Below are positions 1 through 7,945 of a DNA stretch of 38,980 nt, in pieces. The notes below the pieces were generated by a model that was given only the letters and a program-made list of their open reading frames with translations, was not told the DNA's origin and searched no databases. Origin of the DNA: Zobellella denitrificans. GTDB taxonomy: Bacteria; Pseudomonadota; Gammaproteobacteria; Enterobacterales; Aeromonadaceae. Positions within the stretch are counted from its first letter, which is position 1, and each line of letters begins with the position of its first letter. The DNA lies in the NCBI RefSeq assembly GCF_002237365.1, contig NZ_NMUO01000030.1:1-38980 (forward strand), read 5' to 3'. Made by a program: the position numbers and the translations under genes.

Positions 1-2549
1 TCCCCGGCCCGGCAAAACTCGGCCCCCGCCGCCAGCTCGTGCAACAGCCGGCGGGCCTCCTGCCAGTCCTCCCCGGCCAGGGCCGCCTGCACCAGCCAGA
101 TATCGTCCTGGTGCTGTTCGGCAAAGTCCGCCAGGGCTTGCTGCCGGGCGGCGACGGGCACCCGGGGCGCTTCCCCGGCGGCCTCCCGCTCCTTCGGCGC
201 AGTCTTCCCCAGCGCCTGCGCCAGGGCCTGGTACAGGTCGATGCGGTGGACCGGCTTGGTGACATAACCGTTCATGCCAGCCTTCAGGCTGGCTTCCCGG
301 TCACCGCGCATGGCGCTGGCGGTCAGGGCGATGATGGGAATATCGTGATGTACCCGGAGTTTGCGGATCTGGCGGGTCGCCTCCACCCCGTCCAGGATCG
401 GCATCTGCAGATCCATCAGAATGGCATCGAAGGTGCGCCGGGCCATCTGCTCCACCGCCTGGCGGCCGTTGTCCGCCAGGGTCACCGCCACTTCCACCTG
501 CTTCAGGAACTCCACGATCAGCTGCTGGTTGACCCTGTTGTCTTCCGCCAGCAGTACCTGGCACCCCGCCAGCCGCTGGCGGTAATACTCGGTATCCGGC
601 TGGCCGGCGCGCGCCGCCTCGGCAGGCTCGGCGCGGCTGTCCAGTATGCGCGCCAGGCAACCGAGCAGGCTGCTCCGGGTAACCGGCTTCGACAGGTAGT
701 GGCGGATCCCCAGGGCCCGCATCTGCGCCGCGGGGCGCTCCCGGCCGAAGGCGCTGATCACCACGATGTCGATACCGCCGAGGCCGGGTTGCTGCACCAG
801 ATAACGAGCCAGTTCCAGGCCGTTGTCCTGTCCCAGGCAGCAGTCGATCAGCGCCAGCCTGAGCTCATGGCCGCGTTTGTGCACCAACTGCCTGGCCTCC
901 TCCAGATCCTGGGCCTCGTAGACCACGAAGCCGGCCTGGCGCAGGATCCCCCCCATCACTTCCAGCACCAGGGGATTGTCGTCCACCAGCAGCACCTTCT
1001 GCCCCGGCGCGAAGGACGGTGACGGGGCGCCGGACTGGACGCCCGGCGCCGGCCGCAGCGGCAGGCTGACGGTGAAGGTGGATCCGCGCCCGGGCTGGCT
1101 CTCCACCCGGATGTTGCCTTGCATCAGCTGCACCAGGTGGTGGCTGATACTCAAGCCCAGGCCGGTACCGCCGTATTTGCGGGTGGTGCTGGCATCGACC
1201 TGGGTAAAGGCCTGGAACAGCTTGTCGAGCTGCTCCGGCATGATGCCGATGCCGGTGTCCCTGACCTCGAAGCACAGCAGCGGCTCCGGCCCGGGACGGA
1301 CCGACACCGTCAGCACCACCTCGCCCCGCTCGGTGAACTTGACCGCGTTGTTGACCAGGTTGACCAGTACCTGGCCCAGGCGCAGGGGATCCCCCAGCAA
1401 CTGGTCGGGCACCTCCGCTGCCTTGTTGATGATCACCTCCAGCTGTTTCTGCTCGGACATGTCGGCGAACAGCCCCGACAACCGTTCCAGCTGCTCGTTG
1501 AGGTCGAAGGCGATGTCCTCCAGCTCCAGCTTGCCCGCCTCGACCTTGGTCAGATCCAGGATATCGTTGATCAGCAGCAGCAGGTTGTCGGAAGAACTCT
1601 TGATCTTCTTCAGGTACTCGGCCTGCTGGCTATCCAGCGGGGTCTGCTGCAGCAGGGAGGAAAAGCCGATGATGGCGTTCATGGGCGTGCGGATCTCATG
1701 GCTCATATTGGCCAGAAAGTCGGTCTTGGCCTGAGCCAGGCTGTAGGAAGCCCGGCTGGCCGCCCGCAACTGGCGGTTGCGCACCACCAGCAACAGCAGT
1801 CCGAGGCTGAAGCTCAGCAGCAGCCCCGCGGCCAGCACCAGCAACAGCCGGTCCCGGCTCGCCTCCCCCTGCCGTTGCCAGGCGCTCCGGCGTTCGAGCA
1901 GGGCGGAAATGTCGTCGGCGGCGATCTGCCGGCGCAGGCCGATCAGCTCGTTCAGGCTCTGCCGGTACAGCCGGTGCTGGTACAGCATCTCCCGCAGGGA
2001 CTCGTCCTGCCGCTGTGCCAGTCGGCCGGCGATCTCCTCCAGCTCCAGCACGAACAGCTGATTGGGGGCGTTCAGGTAGAGCCGGCTCAGCCGGCTCAGT
2101 TGCTCCAACTGCGCCCTGACCGCGGTATCCGTCACCGTGGCGGCACTGTCGGTAAAGGCCTGCAGGCGGTAGCGGCCATGGATATCCGCATCCTGCAGGG
2201 CGCGCAGGTTGTCCAGGTACCGGTTCAGTTCGGAAAGCAGCGCCCCCGTCTGGGCGGGCAACAGCCGCCGCTGCTCCAGGAAGCCGGCGAAGCGCGACAG
2301 CATCAGCGACAGGGAACGGACCTGTTCCTCCAGCCGCAGGCCGCTCTCGAGATCGGTCGTCACCATGTGATGGAGATGATGCAGGCTGTCGATCACCGGC
2401 TCGGCCTGCTGCTGCAACGCCTGGTAATGACGATACTGGCGGTATTGCCCGGCGCCATAGCCGGCGAACAGCAGCAGCACCAGCAGGCCACAGAGCAACA
2501 GGGGCCAGCGCGGGAGCAGAAAAAGACGTTGTTTTACAGAAGTGGCCAT
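1..2549 (-). CDS. Hybrid sensor histidine kinase with two receiver domains (partial, C-terminus outside window)
   Basis: An inner-membrane sensor kinase running off the left edge; 849 residues are visible. Reading the minus strand from ATG 2549 gives a first membrane segment at about residues 15-31, a mostly helical periplasmic region, and a second membrane segment at about 235-257. The dimerisation/phosphoacceptor domain follows (NMSHEIRTPMN, His about 284), then an ATPase domain with N-box NLVNNAVKF and glycine boxes DTGIGI and GGTGLGLSI. Two receiver domains start near residues 517 (LLVDDN, acceptor in LIDCC) and 662 (LLAEDN, acceptor in ILMDLQMP). The last visible segment (LLHELAAGAEF, His about 837) could open an HPt domain, so a BarA/TorS-like multistep phosphorelay is likely. 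The signal sensed is unknown. It diverges from the DASS carrier gene 69 bp away, which might be its target; that is inference. The ribosome site before ATG 2549 is weak. Confidence 0.9.
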   Translation of the reverse strand, partial: MATSVKQRLFLLPRWPLLLCGLLVLLLFAGYGAGQYRQYRHYQALQQQAEPVIDSLHHLHHMVTTDLESGLRLEEQVRSLSLMLSRFAGFLEQRRLLPAQTGALLSELNRYLDNLRALQDADIHGRYRLQAFTDSAATVTDTAVRAQLEQLSRLSRLYLNAPNQLFVLELEEIAGRLAQRQDESLREMLYQHRLYRQSLNELIGLRRQIAADDISALLERRSAWQRQGEASRDRLLLVLAAGLLLSFSLGLLLLVVRNRQLRAASRASYSLAQAKTDFLANMSHEIRTPMNAIIGFSSLLQQTPLDSQQAEYLKKIKSSSDNLLLLINDILDLTKVEAGKLELEDIAFDLNEQLERLSGLFADMSEQKQLEVIINKAAEVPDQLLGDPLRLGQVLVNLVNNAVKFTERGEVVLTVSVRPGPEPLLCFEVRDTGIGIMPEQLDKLFQAFTQVDASTTRKYGGTGLGLSISHHLVQLMQGNIRVESQPGRGSTFTVSLPLRPAPGVQSGAPSPSFAPGQKVLLVDDNPLVLEVMGGILRQAGFVVYEAQDLEEARQLVHKRGHELRLALIDCCLGQDNGLELARYLVQQPGLGGIDIVVISAFGRERPAAQMRALGIRHYLSKPVTRSSLLGCLARILDSRAEPAEAARAGQPDTEYYRQRLAGCQVLLAEDNRVNQQLIVEFLKQVEVAVTLADNGRQAVEQMARRTFDAILMDLQMPILDGVEATRQIRKLRVHHDIPIIALTASAMRGDREASLKAGMNGYVTKPVHRIDLYQALAQALGKTAPKEREAAGEAPRVPVAARQQALADFAEQHQDDIWLVQAALAGEDWQEARRLLHELAAGAEFCRAG

Positions 2550-2618
2550 CTGTTGTATCCATCTCTTGGTGATATACTTACAATTTCATACAAAACAATA
2601 ACATAACGAGAAACAAAC

Positions 2619-3986
2619 ATGTCTGGAGACAATTCGCAGCAAGCCGGCAACATCTGGCTCAAGGGCGGCATTCTGGCAGCCAATATCGTCCTCTTCCTGA
2701 TCCTGCTCACTACCCTGCCCTTCGAGGACAGCGTCAACAAGGGCCTGAGCCTGCTCGTCTTTATCGCCGTGCTCTGGCTCACCGAGGCGGTGCATATTAC
2801 CATCACCGCCCTGCTGGTGCCGCTGCTGGCGACCCTGCTCGGCATTCTCAACACCAATGCCGCCCTCGCCAACTTTTCCAATTCCATTATCTTCCTGTTC
2901 CTCGGCGGCTTCGCCCTGGCCGCAGCCATGCACAGCCAGCAGCTCGACCGGCTGATCGCCGGCCGCATCCTGCTGCTGGCCCGGGGCCGGTTGAGCGCGG
3001 CGGTGCTGCTGCTGTTCGCCACCTCGGCCTTTCTCTCCATGTGGATAAGCAACACCGCCACCGCCGCCATGATGCTGCCGCTGGCACTGGGCCTGCTGTC
3101 CTGCCTGGATGAACAACAGCATCGCAGTACCTTCGTGTTCGTGCTGCTGGGGGTGGCCTACAGCGCCAGCATCGGCGGCATCGCCACCCTGGTGGGCAGC
3201 CCGCCCAATGCCATTGCCGCCGCCGAGGTGGGCCTGAGCTTCAGCGACTGGATGGCGCTCGGCCTGCCGGTGACCCTGTTGCTGCTGCCGGTGGCCATAG
3301 GGGTATTGTACCTGTTGTTCCGTCCCCGGCTGGGCGCACGTATCGAGCTCGAACAGGAGCACATCGACTGGAGCGGCAAACGCAAGCTGACCCTGGCCAT
3401 CTTCCTGCTGACGGTCGCCCTGTGGATCTTCTCCACCCCCCTCTCGGCCGCCCTTGGCAACCTCGCCGCCTTCGATACCCTGGTGGCGCTGCTGGCCATC
3501 ATCCTGATCGGCATCAGCCGGGTAGCCGAATGGAAGGACATCGAAAAGCACACCGACTGGGGCGTATTGCTGCTGTTCGGCGGTGGCCTGACCCTGAGCC
3601 ACATACTGCGGGAAACCGGCACCAGCCTGTTCCTGGCCCATCACCTGGCCGAGCTGCTGGGCAACGCCAGCCCCTTCGTCATCCTGCTGGCGATCACCGC
3701 CTTCGTGGTGTTCCTGACCGAGCTGGCCTCCAACACCGCCAGTGCCGCCCTGCTGATCCCGGTGTTTGTGGCGGTGGCCGAGGGCCTGGGACTGACGCCG
3801 GTGATGGTGGCCTCGGTCATCGCCGTGTCCGCCTCCTGCGCCTTCATGCTGCCGGTGGCCACCCCGCCCAACGCCATCGTGTTCGGCTCCGGCCTTGTCC
3901 GCCAACGGGACATGATGAAGGCCGGCTTCTTCCTGAACCTGGTCTGTATCGGCCTGCTGGCGGTTTATTTCTTCGCGCTCGGCTGA
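2619..3986 (+). CDS. DASS/SLC13-family sodium:dicarboxylate (or sulfate) symporter
   Basis: A 455-residue inner-membrane protein made almost entirely of hydrophobic helices. It shows the twin signature of the divalent anion:Na+ symporter family: two Ser-Asn-Thr motifs, at residues 144-146 ([14 protein letters not shown]) and 371-373 ([15 protein letters not shown]). Each is followed by a proline-rich hairpin (LVGSPPNAI and [13 protein letters not shown]). In this family the two SNT hairpins bind Na+ and the carboxylate or anion. Length matches typical bacterial members (450-490 aa). Substrate cannot be read from sequence; C4-dicarboxylates are commonest, sulfate possible. It is transcribed alone, divergent from the sensor kinase, and ends before a strong bidirectional terminator at 4005-4036. 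The ATG lies after an A-rich leader with only a weak ribosome site. Confidence 0.93.
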   Translation: MSGDNSQQAGNIWLKGGILAANIVLFLILLTTLPFEDSVNKGLSLLVFIAVLWLTEAVHITITALLVPLLATLLGILNTNAALANFSNSIIFLFLGGFALAAAMHSQQLDRLIAGRILLLARGRLSAAVLLLFATSAFLSMWISNTATAAMMLPLALGLLSCLDEQQHRSTFVFVLLGVAYSASIGGIATLVGSPPNAIAAAEVGLSFSDWMALGLPVTLLLLPVAIGVLYLLFRPRLGARIELEQEHIDWSGKRKLTLAIFLLTVALWIFSTPLSAALGNLAAFDTLVALLAIILIGISRVAEWKDIEKHTDWGVLLLFGGGLTLSHILRETGTSLFLAHHLAELLGNASPFVILLAITAFVVFLTELASNTASAALLIPVFVAVAEGLGLTPVMVASVIAVSASCAFMLPVATPPNAIVFGSGLVRQRDMMKAGFFLNLVCIGLLAVYFFALG

Positions 3987-4004
3987 GCCGCGGGGCCAAA
4001 ACGC

Positions 4005-4036
4005 AAAAAAGCCGCCGGAACATCCGGCGGCTTTTT
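4005..4036. terminator. Bidirectional rho-independent terminator
   Basis: A perfect 9-bp stem (GCCGCCGGA at 4011-4019, TCCGGCGGC at 4023-4031) has a 3-nt loop. It is preceded by six A and followed by five T, so it works as a terminator in both directions. It separates the convergent DASS carrier (+) and DUF1127 (-) genes. Confidence 0.9.
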
Positions 4037-4058
4037 ATGGGCGCATCCTTGCGGGAGA

Positions 4059-4268
4059 TTACTGTTGCCAGAACGGCTTGCTGACTTCCTGGTAACGATC
4101 CGCTTCGTTCAGGCCGATGTCTTTCAGCAGGTAGGCCGGCAGCTCGGACAGCTGGCGGCGGGTGCGGCTGCGGTGCAGCCAGAGACCGAGGGTGGCCAGC
4201 AGGCCGGTGTGGGCAGCGTGCCCTTCGGTACGAACGAGGTCCTGGTTGTGGTAGTTGATTGAGTTCAT
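4059..4268 (-). CDS. DUF1127 (YjiS-like) small protein
   Basis: A 69-residue protein with the arginine-rich helical DUF1127 core (LWLHRSRTRRQLSELPAYLL, then KDIGLNEADRYQEVSKPFW) in its C-terminal two thirds. The family consists of small basic proteins; some members in other proteobacteria affect RNA turnover or phosphate and carbon metabolism, but the role here is unknown. The start is supported by AGGAGG seven bases upstream of ATG 4268. A good sigma-70-type promoter lies just upstream (TTGAGA-17-TATGCT, 4298-4326). The gene is monocistronic, convergent with the DASS carrier, and shares its terminator. Confidence 0.85.
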   Translation of the reverse strand: MNSINYHNQDLVRTEGHAAHTGLLATLGLWLHRSRTRRQLSELPAYLLKDIGLNEADRYQEVSKPFWQQ

Positions 4269-4701
4269 GATGCGCCTCCTGATGTGATTCTGGGCACAGC
4301 ATAGTGAGGTCAGAGGCCCCTCTCAACCGACTTTTATTCGATAACAAAATTAGAATTTCTAATGGCTTATATCTTAAGGATTATTTGTAAGTTATTGTTT
4401 AATATATATTTAACAAAAACAAAACAAATCCATTTTTCTCATCATTTTTAGTAATTTCTATCAAAATCTAAGTATCCAGTTCCACTATCGCTTTATGCAC
4501 AAATCTCCTTGCTGAACCGAATCTTTCGGGGCTTGCCTGCATAATTATCGGTCTACCCTCCTTCTTCCACGCCCCGTGCTGGACGAGGGGCGTCCCTGCT
4601 CACCGCCATATTTCGGCAACCTGGGCGCAACAATAAAAATGGGCGCCTTCCGGAGCCTTATCTATTCTTAGATGCAAAGAGCCTGTTCGAGGAATGGACT
4701 T
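4269..4701. other. 433-bp intergenic region between DUF1127 and the NSS carrier
   Basis: No gene is seen. The stretch from about 4330 to 4480 is strikingly AT-rich compared with its surroundings. A CATAAT -10-like element lies at 4540-4545 without a convincing -35. A 7-bp hairpin (ACGCCCC at 4569-4575, GGGGCGT at 4587-4593) lies about 110 bp before the NSS start and would fall in its leader if transcription begins near 4550. I looked for a glycine-type riboswitch, which often precedes amino-acid/Na+ carriers, and did not find its conserved core. Confidence 0.5.
4298..4326 (-). promoter_or_regulatory. Sigma-70-like promoter for the DUF1127 gene
   Basis: On the minus strand, -35 TTGAGA (4321-4326) and -10 TATGCT (4298-4303) are separated by exactly 17 bp, about 30 bp upstream of the DUF1127 start codon. 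This is a pattern match only. Confidence 0.6.
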
Positions 4702-6180
4702 ATGCAACGAGAACAATGGGGCACCCGCGCCGGTTTCGTGCTTGCCGCCGTGGGCTCGGCCGTGGGGCTGGGCAACATCTGGCGCTTTCCCTATGTGGCC
4801 TACGAGAACGGCGGCGGGGCCTTCTTCATCCCCTACCTGTTCGCCCTGCTCACCGCCGGCATTCCCTTTATGATCCTGGAGTTCACCCTGGGCCATAAGT
4901 ACCGCTCCGGCGCGCCCGGCATCCTCAAGGCGCTGAACAGCCGCTTCGAATGGCTGGGCTGGTTCCAGGTGATGATCGCCGCCATCATCGCCTTCTATTA
5001 CGTGGTGGTGATCGCCTGGGCCATCTCCTATGTCTATTTCGCCGTCGGCCAGTCCTGGGGGGACGACAGCAACGGCTTCTTCTTTGGTGACTTCCTGGGG
5101 CTCACCGGGGACAACTCCCCCTCCAGCCTGGGCGGCCTGCAATGGCACCTGCTGCCGCCCCTGTGCCTGGCCTGGGCCGCCACCTATTACGCCACCTACA
5201 AGGGGGTGAAGGGCGGCATCGAGAAGATCAACAAGGTGCTGATGCCCCTGCTGTTCCTGCTGGTGCTGGTGCTGATCGGCCGCATCGTCTTCCTGCCCGG
5301 GGCGGTGGACGGCATCAACTGGATGTTCGCGCCCGACTTCAGCAAGATCTGGGATCTCAAGGTGTGGTCCGCCGCCTACGGCCAGATTTTCTTCACCCTG
5401 AGCGTGGGCTTCGCCATCATGCTGTCCTACGCCAGCTACCTGCCGGAAAAATCCGACATCAACAACAACGCCTCCATCACGGCACTGATGGACTGCGGCT
5501 TTTCCATGGTGGCCGGCATCCTGATCTTCGGCGCCCTGGGCTACATGGCCCAGGCCCAGGACAAGGCGCTGACCGAGGTGGTCAGCTCCGGCGTGGGCCT
5601 GGCCTTCGTCACCCTGCCGGCGGCGATCAACCTGCTGCCCGCCCCCGGCATCATGGGCCCCCTGTTCTTCCTGGCCCTGGTGTTCGCCGGTGTCAGTTCC
5701 CATATCTCCATCGCCGAGGCGGTAACCGCGGGCCTGATGGCCAAGCTGGGCTGGAGCCGGGCCAGGACCGCCACCGTCTTCTGCGGCGCCGGCTTTGTGA
5801 TAAGCCTGTTGTTCATTACCCAGGGTGGTCTGTTGCTGCTGGATCTGGTGGATTACTTTATCAACAACATCGCCCTGCTCGGGGCCTGCCTGCTCGAACT
5901 GCTGCTGGTGGGCTGGCTGTGCCGGCTGGAAGACTTCCGCGACCATGCCAACCGCCTGTCCGACTTTACCATCGGCGCCTGGTGGCTTGTCTGCATCAAG
6001 TATGTGTCCATCGCCATGCTGGCGGTGATCCTGTTCAACAACCTGCTGGGCGCCTTCCGGGAAAATTACGGCGGCTATTCCAACAGCGAGATCCTGTTTA
6101 TGGGCTGGGGCATGATAGCGGTGATGCTGATCCTGGCCATCGTGATCAACACCACCAGCAAGAAGGAGGCCAGCGCATGA
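4702..6180 (+). CDS. NSS (SNF)-family sodium-dependent amino-acid transporter, large subunit
   Basis: A 492-residue inner-membrane sodium symporter of the LeuT/neurotransmitter family. The N-terminus carries the hallmark helix 1 sequence (RAGFVLAAVGSAVGLGNIWRFPY), whose unwound part binds Na+ and substrate. Later regions include the FFTLSVGFAIMLSYASYLP helix 6 region and FAGVSSHISIAEAV near helix 8. ATG 4702 is preferred over the in-frame ATG at 4672, because GAGGAA lies about 7 bases before it and homologues begin close to the REQWGTRAGF segment. The next ORF overlaps it by 4 bp and encodes a MetS-like small subunit. This points to the MetP/MetS subclass, described in Corynebacterium for methionine and alanine uptake. 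The substrate here is inferred, not proven. Confidence 0.93.
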   Translation: MQREQWGTRAGFVLAAVGSAVGLGNIWRFPYVAYENGGGAFFIPYLFALLTAGIPFMILEFTLGHKYRSGAPGILKALNSRFEWLGWFQVMIAAIIAFYYVVVIAWAISYVYFAVGQSWGDDSNGFFFGDFLGLTGDNSPSSLGGLQWHLLPPLCLAWAATYYATYKGVKGGIEKINKVLMPLLFLLVLVLIGRIVFLPGAVDGINWMFAPDFSKIWDLKVWSAAYGQIFFTLSVGFAIMLSYASYLPEKSDINNNASITALMDCGFSMVAGILIFGALGYMAQAQDKALTEVVSSGVGLAFVTLPAAINLLPAPGIMGPLFFLALVFAGVSSHISIAEAVTAGLMAKLGWSRARTATVFCGAGFVISLLFITQGGLLLLDLVDYFINNIALLGACLLELLLVGWLCRLEDFRDHANRLSDFTIGAWWLVCIKYVSIAMLAVILFNNLLGAFRENYGGYSNSEILFMGWGMIAVMLILAIVINTTSKKEASA

Positions 6181-6278
6181 CCACGGGGGCCATAGTAATG
6201 ATGGTGATCGGGCTCGGCATCACCTGGGGCGGTGCCGCCCTGTGCATCTACCGGGCATTCAGCCTGCGGGAACGCTGA
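6177..6278 (+). CDS. metS: MetS-family NSS transporter small subunit (33 aa)
   Basis: A 33-residue single-pass membrane peptide (start MTTGAIVMMVIGLGITWGG, end AFSLRER). It has the features of the small subunits of methionine/alanine NSS carriers: a short polar start, one glycine-rich helix with a central TWGG, and a basic tail. Its ATG overlaps the stop of the transporter (ATGA at 6177-6180), so translation is probably coupled, and AAGGAGG lies shortly upstream inside the carrier gene. In characterised systems the small subunit is needed for transport activity. Short genes of this kind are easily missed by length-filtered annotation. The first heptamer repeat array begins 2 bp after its stop. 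Confidence 0.8.
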   Translation: MTTGAIVMMVIGLGITWGGAALCIYRAFSLRER

Positions 6279-6280
6279 AA

Positions 6281-6357
6281 GCCGGAAGCTGAAAGCCGGA
6301 AGCCGGAAGCCGGAAGCCGGAAGCCGGAAGCCGGAAGCCGGAAGCCGGAAGCCGGAA
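6281..6357. repeat. Tandem heptamer array, unit GCCGGAA
   Basis: Eleven consecutive 7-bp units: one GCCGGAA, one variant GCTGAAA, then nine perfect GCCGGAA copies (6295-6357). It lies directly behind metS in a convergent intergenic region. Confidence 0.95.
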
Positions 6358-6365
6358 GCATCTAA

Positions 6366-6442
6366 CTTCAAGCTTCAAGCTTCAAGCTTCAAGCTTCAAG
6401 CTTCAAGCTTCAAGCTTCAAGCTTCAAGCTTCAAGCTTCCAA
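6366..6442. repeat. Tandem heptamer array, unit GCTTCAA
   Basis: Nine perfect GCTTCAA units (6372-6434), flanked by a partial unit (CTTCAA at 6366) and a decayed one (GCTTCCAAG at 6435). Each unit junction creates an AAGCTT hexamer, so the array can pair with itself. It is separated from the GCCGGAA array by only 8 bp; the two units share the form GCnnnAA. No other gene is present in the gap 6279-6444. Confidence 0.95.
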
Positions 6443-6444
6443 GC

Positions 6445-6957
6445 CTATTTCTCCCGCACCGGCTGGATATAGAGGCGGGAGGGGTCGATCAGCACGTCCC
6501 TGGCCATGAACTCCCGCCCCAGCAGCACCGGGTAGATCATGCGGGTGCGATCCTTCAAGGTGAACTCCACCTCCTTCTCCATGCCGCCCAACTGCACCGG
6601 CAGCAGGATGACGGGCCGCCGGTCCAGCTTCTTGCTGTTGGCCTGACGGATACGCACATAGCGGCTGAGCGGGGCCTCCAGCCGTTCCAGGTGATTCTTG
6701 TGGTTGAAGCTGAAGCGGATCCAGCGCTTGCCGTCCTTCCTGAACTCTTCGATGTCGGTGGCGCTCATGGAGGAAGTCTTGGCCCCGGAATCGATGCGCG
6801 CCTTGACGTTATCGCCCAGCACCGGCAGCCACAACCACTCCACCCGGCCCAGCAGCCACTTGTCGCCTATCTTGACATCTTCCATGCCCGGAGCCTGGGC
6901 ATGGGCGTTGGGGATCAGCAAACTCATAACGAATACCAGTGAAAACAACCATTTCAT
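6445..6957 (-). CDS. Secreted pepsin/retropepsin-like protease family protein (RimK-associated Zn_protease, PF05618)
   Basis: A 170-residue protein with a classical signal peptide (MKWLFSLVFVMSLLIPNAHA, cleavage before QAPGM), so it is probably periplasmic. The mature part has the family's aspartic-protease-like core: ARIDSGAKTSSM (Asp-Ser-Gly catalytic-type loop) and a C-terminal YPVLLGREFM segment. PF05618 proteins often occur beside RimK-type ATP-grasp ligases, but no such ligase lies here. ATG 6957 is chosen over GTG 6963 because GAGGAG sits 7 bases upstream of it. The gene is convergent with the NSS operon across the heptamer arrays and divergent from the DUF3025 gene. Enzymatic activity is not established for this subgroup. 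Confidence 0.85.
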   Translation of the reverse strand: MKWLFSLVFVMSLLIPNAHAQAPGMEDVKIGDKWLLGRVEWLWLPVLGDNVKARIDSGAKTSSMSATDIEEFRKDGKRWIRFSFNHKNHLERLEAPLSRYVRIRQANSKKLDRRPVILLPVQLGGMEKEVEFTLKDRTRMIYPVLLGREFMARDVLIDPSRLYIQPVREK

Positions 6958-7117
6958 CAGCACACTCCTCGGGTGCGGCAGGATTTGACGGCGCTATGTT
7001 ATCCAAGCCGGAGGCGTTGGGAAATGGGGTAATAAAAGGATTTCTCTGTGATTATATCCTGATCTCGGCGCCGACTCAGGGTATGCTTTGCGGTTTTCAT
7101 CCATCTGGGCAGAAGGA

Positions 7118-7891
7118 ATGGACTGGGATCCCGCGTTCACCGGACGCAACGCCATACTGGCGACACTGAACGGGCTGATACCGGCAGCCGCCGACCACTG
7201 GCCCTCGGCGACCGAACTCAACCGGCAACTGGCCGACCGGCTGCCGGTACGCTTTATCGACGACGACGAGTTCAACAAGCTAGGCTGCTACTACGAGCAG
7301 GCGGTGGCCCGCGGCCTGGTGCCCACCCGCCCCGCCAACTGGCACGACTTCTTCGGGGCGCTGATCTGGTACCTGTTTCCCCGCACCAAGGCCCTGCTCA
7401 ACCGGCTGCACATGGCCGATATCGCTGCCCACGGCGCCAGGCAGCGCACGCCCAGGCGCGACCGGGTGACCCATTTCGACGAATGCGGCCTGGTGCTGGC
7501 CGTCACCGGGGGGGAGGAGATCACCGCGCTGCTGCGCGAACACGACTGGCAGGGGCTGTTCCTCCACCACCGGGCACGCTGGGGCCGGGACTGGCAGCCC
7601 TTCGTATTCGGCCATGCCCTCTACGAGCAGGCCCTGGCCCCCTTTGTCGGCCTCACCGGCAAGTGCGTGGTGCTGGAGATGGAGCCTGCCTTCTTCGCCC
7701 TGGCCCCGGCCGATCGCCAGGCCCGCCTCGATATCCGCCTGGCCGAGCGGCTGGAGCAGGATGCCCTGTTCGACCGGCCTCGCCCGCTGTTGCCCCTGCC
7801 CTTGCTCGGCATCCCGGGCTGGTGGCCGGCCAACGAGGCTCCCGCCTTCTACCAGAACCGGGATTACTTCCGTCCCCGGCGCAACAGATGA
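7118..7891 (+). CDS. DUF3025 domain-containing protein
   Basis: A 257-residue soluble protein. I recognise the DUF3025 pattern: start MDWDPAFTGRN, central NWHDFFGALIWYLFPRTK, the RDRVTHFDECG segment, then a histidine-rich stretch (FVFGHALYEQAL) and the closing IPGWWPANEAPAFYQNRDYFRP. Function is unknown; no catalytic motif is obvious, though conserved Asp and His residues suggest an enzyme. ATG 7118 follows AGAAGGA directly, so ribosome spacing is poor; an in-frame TTG at 7088 is the alternative. It ends 54 bp before lpxM in the same direction and may be cotranscribed with it. Confidence 0.8.
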   Translation: MDWDPAFTGRNAILATLNGLIPAAADHWPSATELNRQLADRLPVRFIDDDEFNKLGCYYEQAVARGLVPTRPANWHDFFGALIWYLFPRTKALLNRLHMADIAAHGARQRTPRRDRVTHFDECGLVLAVTGGEEITALLREHDWQGLFLHHRARWGRDWQPFVFGHALYEQALAPFVGLTGKCVVLEMEPAFFALAPADRQARLDIRLAERLEQDALFDRPRPLLPLPLLGIPGWWPANEAPAFYQNRDYFRPRRNR

Positions 7892-7945
7892 TCTGGCTCG
7901 CGTTTTTTCTTACACTTGGCGCCCCGTCTTCGAGAGGATGATGTT

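Noticed and set aside
1696-2562. A 288-codon minus-strand ORF starting at 2562
   Set aside because: It is in another frame than the sensor kinase, which has the correct kinase motifs reading from ATG 2549.
4550-4701. Glycine or other amino-acid riboswitch before the NSS carrier
   Set aside because: A simple hairpin is present, but the conserved glycine aptamer core sequences are absent.
6281-6442. Heptamer arrays as a phase-variation switch
   Set aside because: The arrays lie after both stop codons of convergent genes, not in a coding frame or between promoter elements, so unit loss would not shift a frame or promoter spacing.
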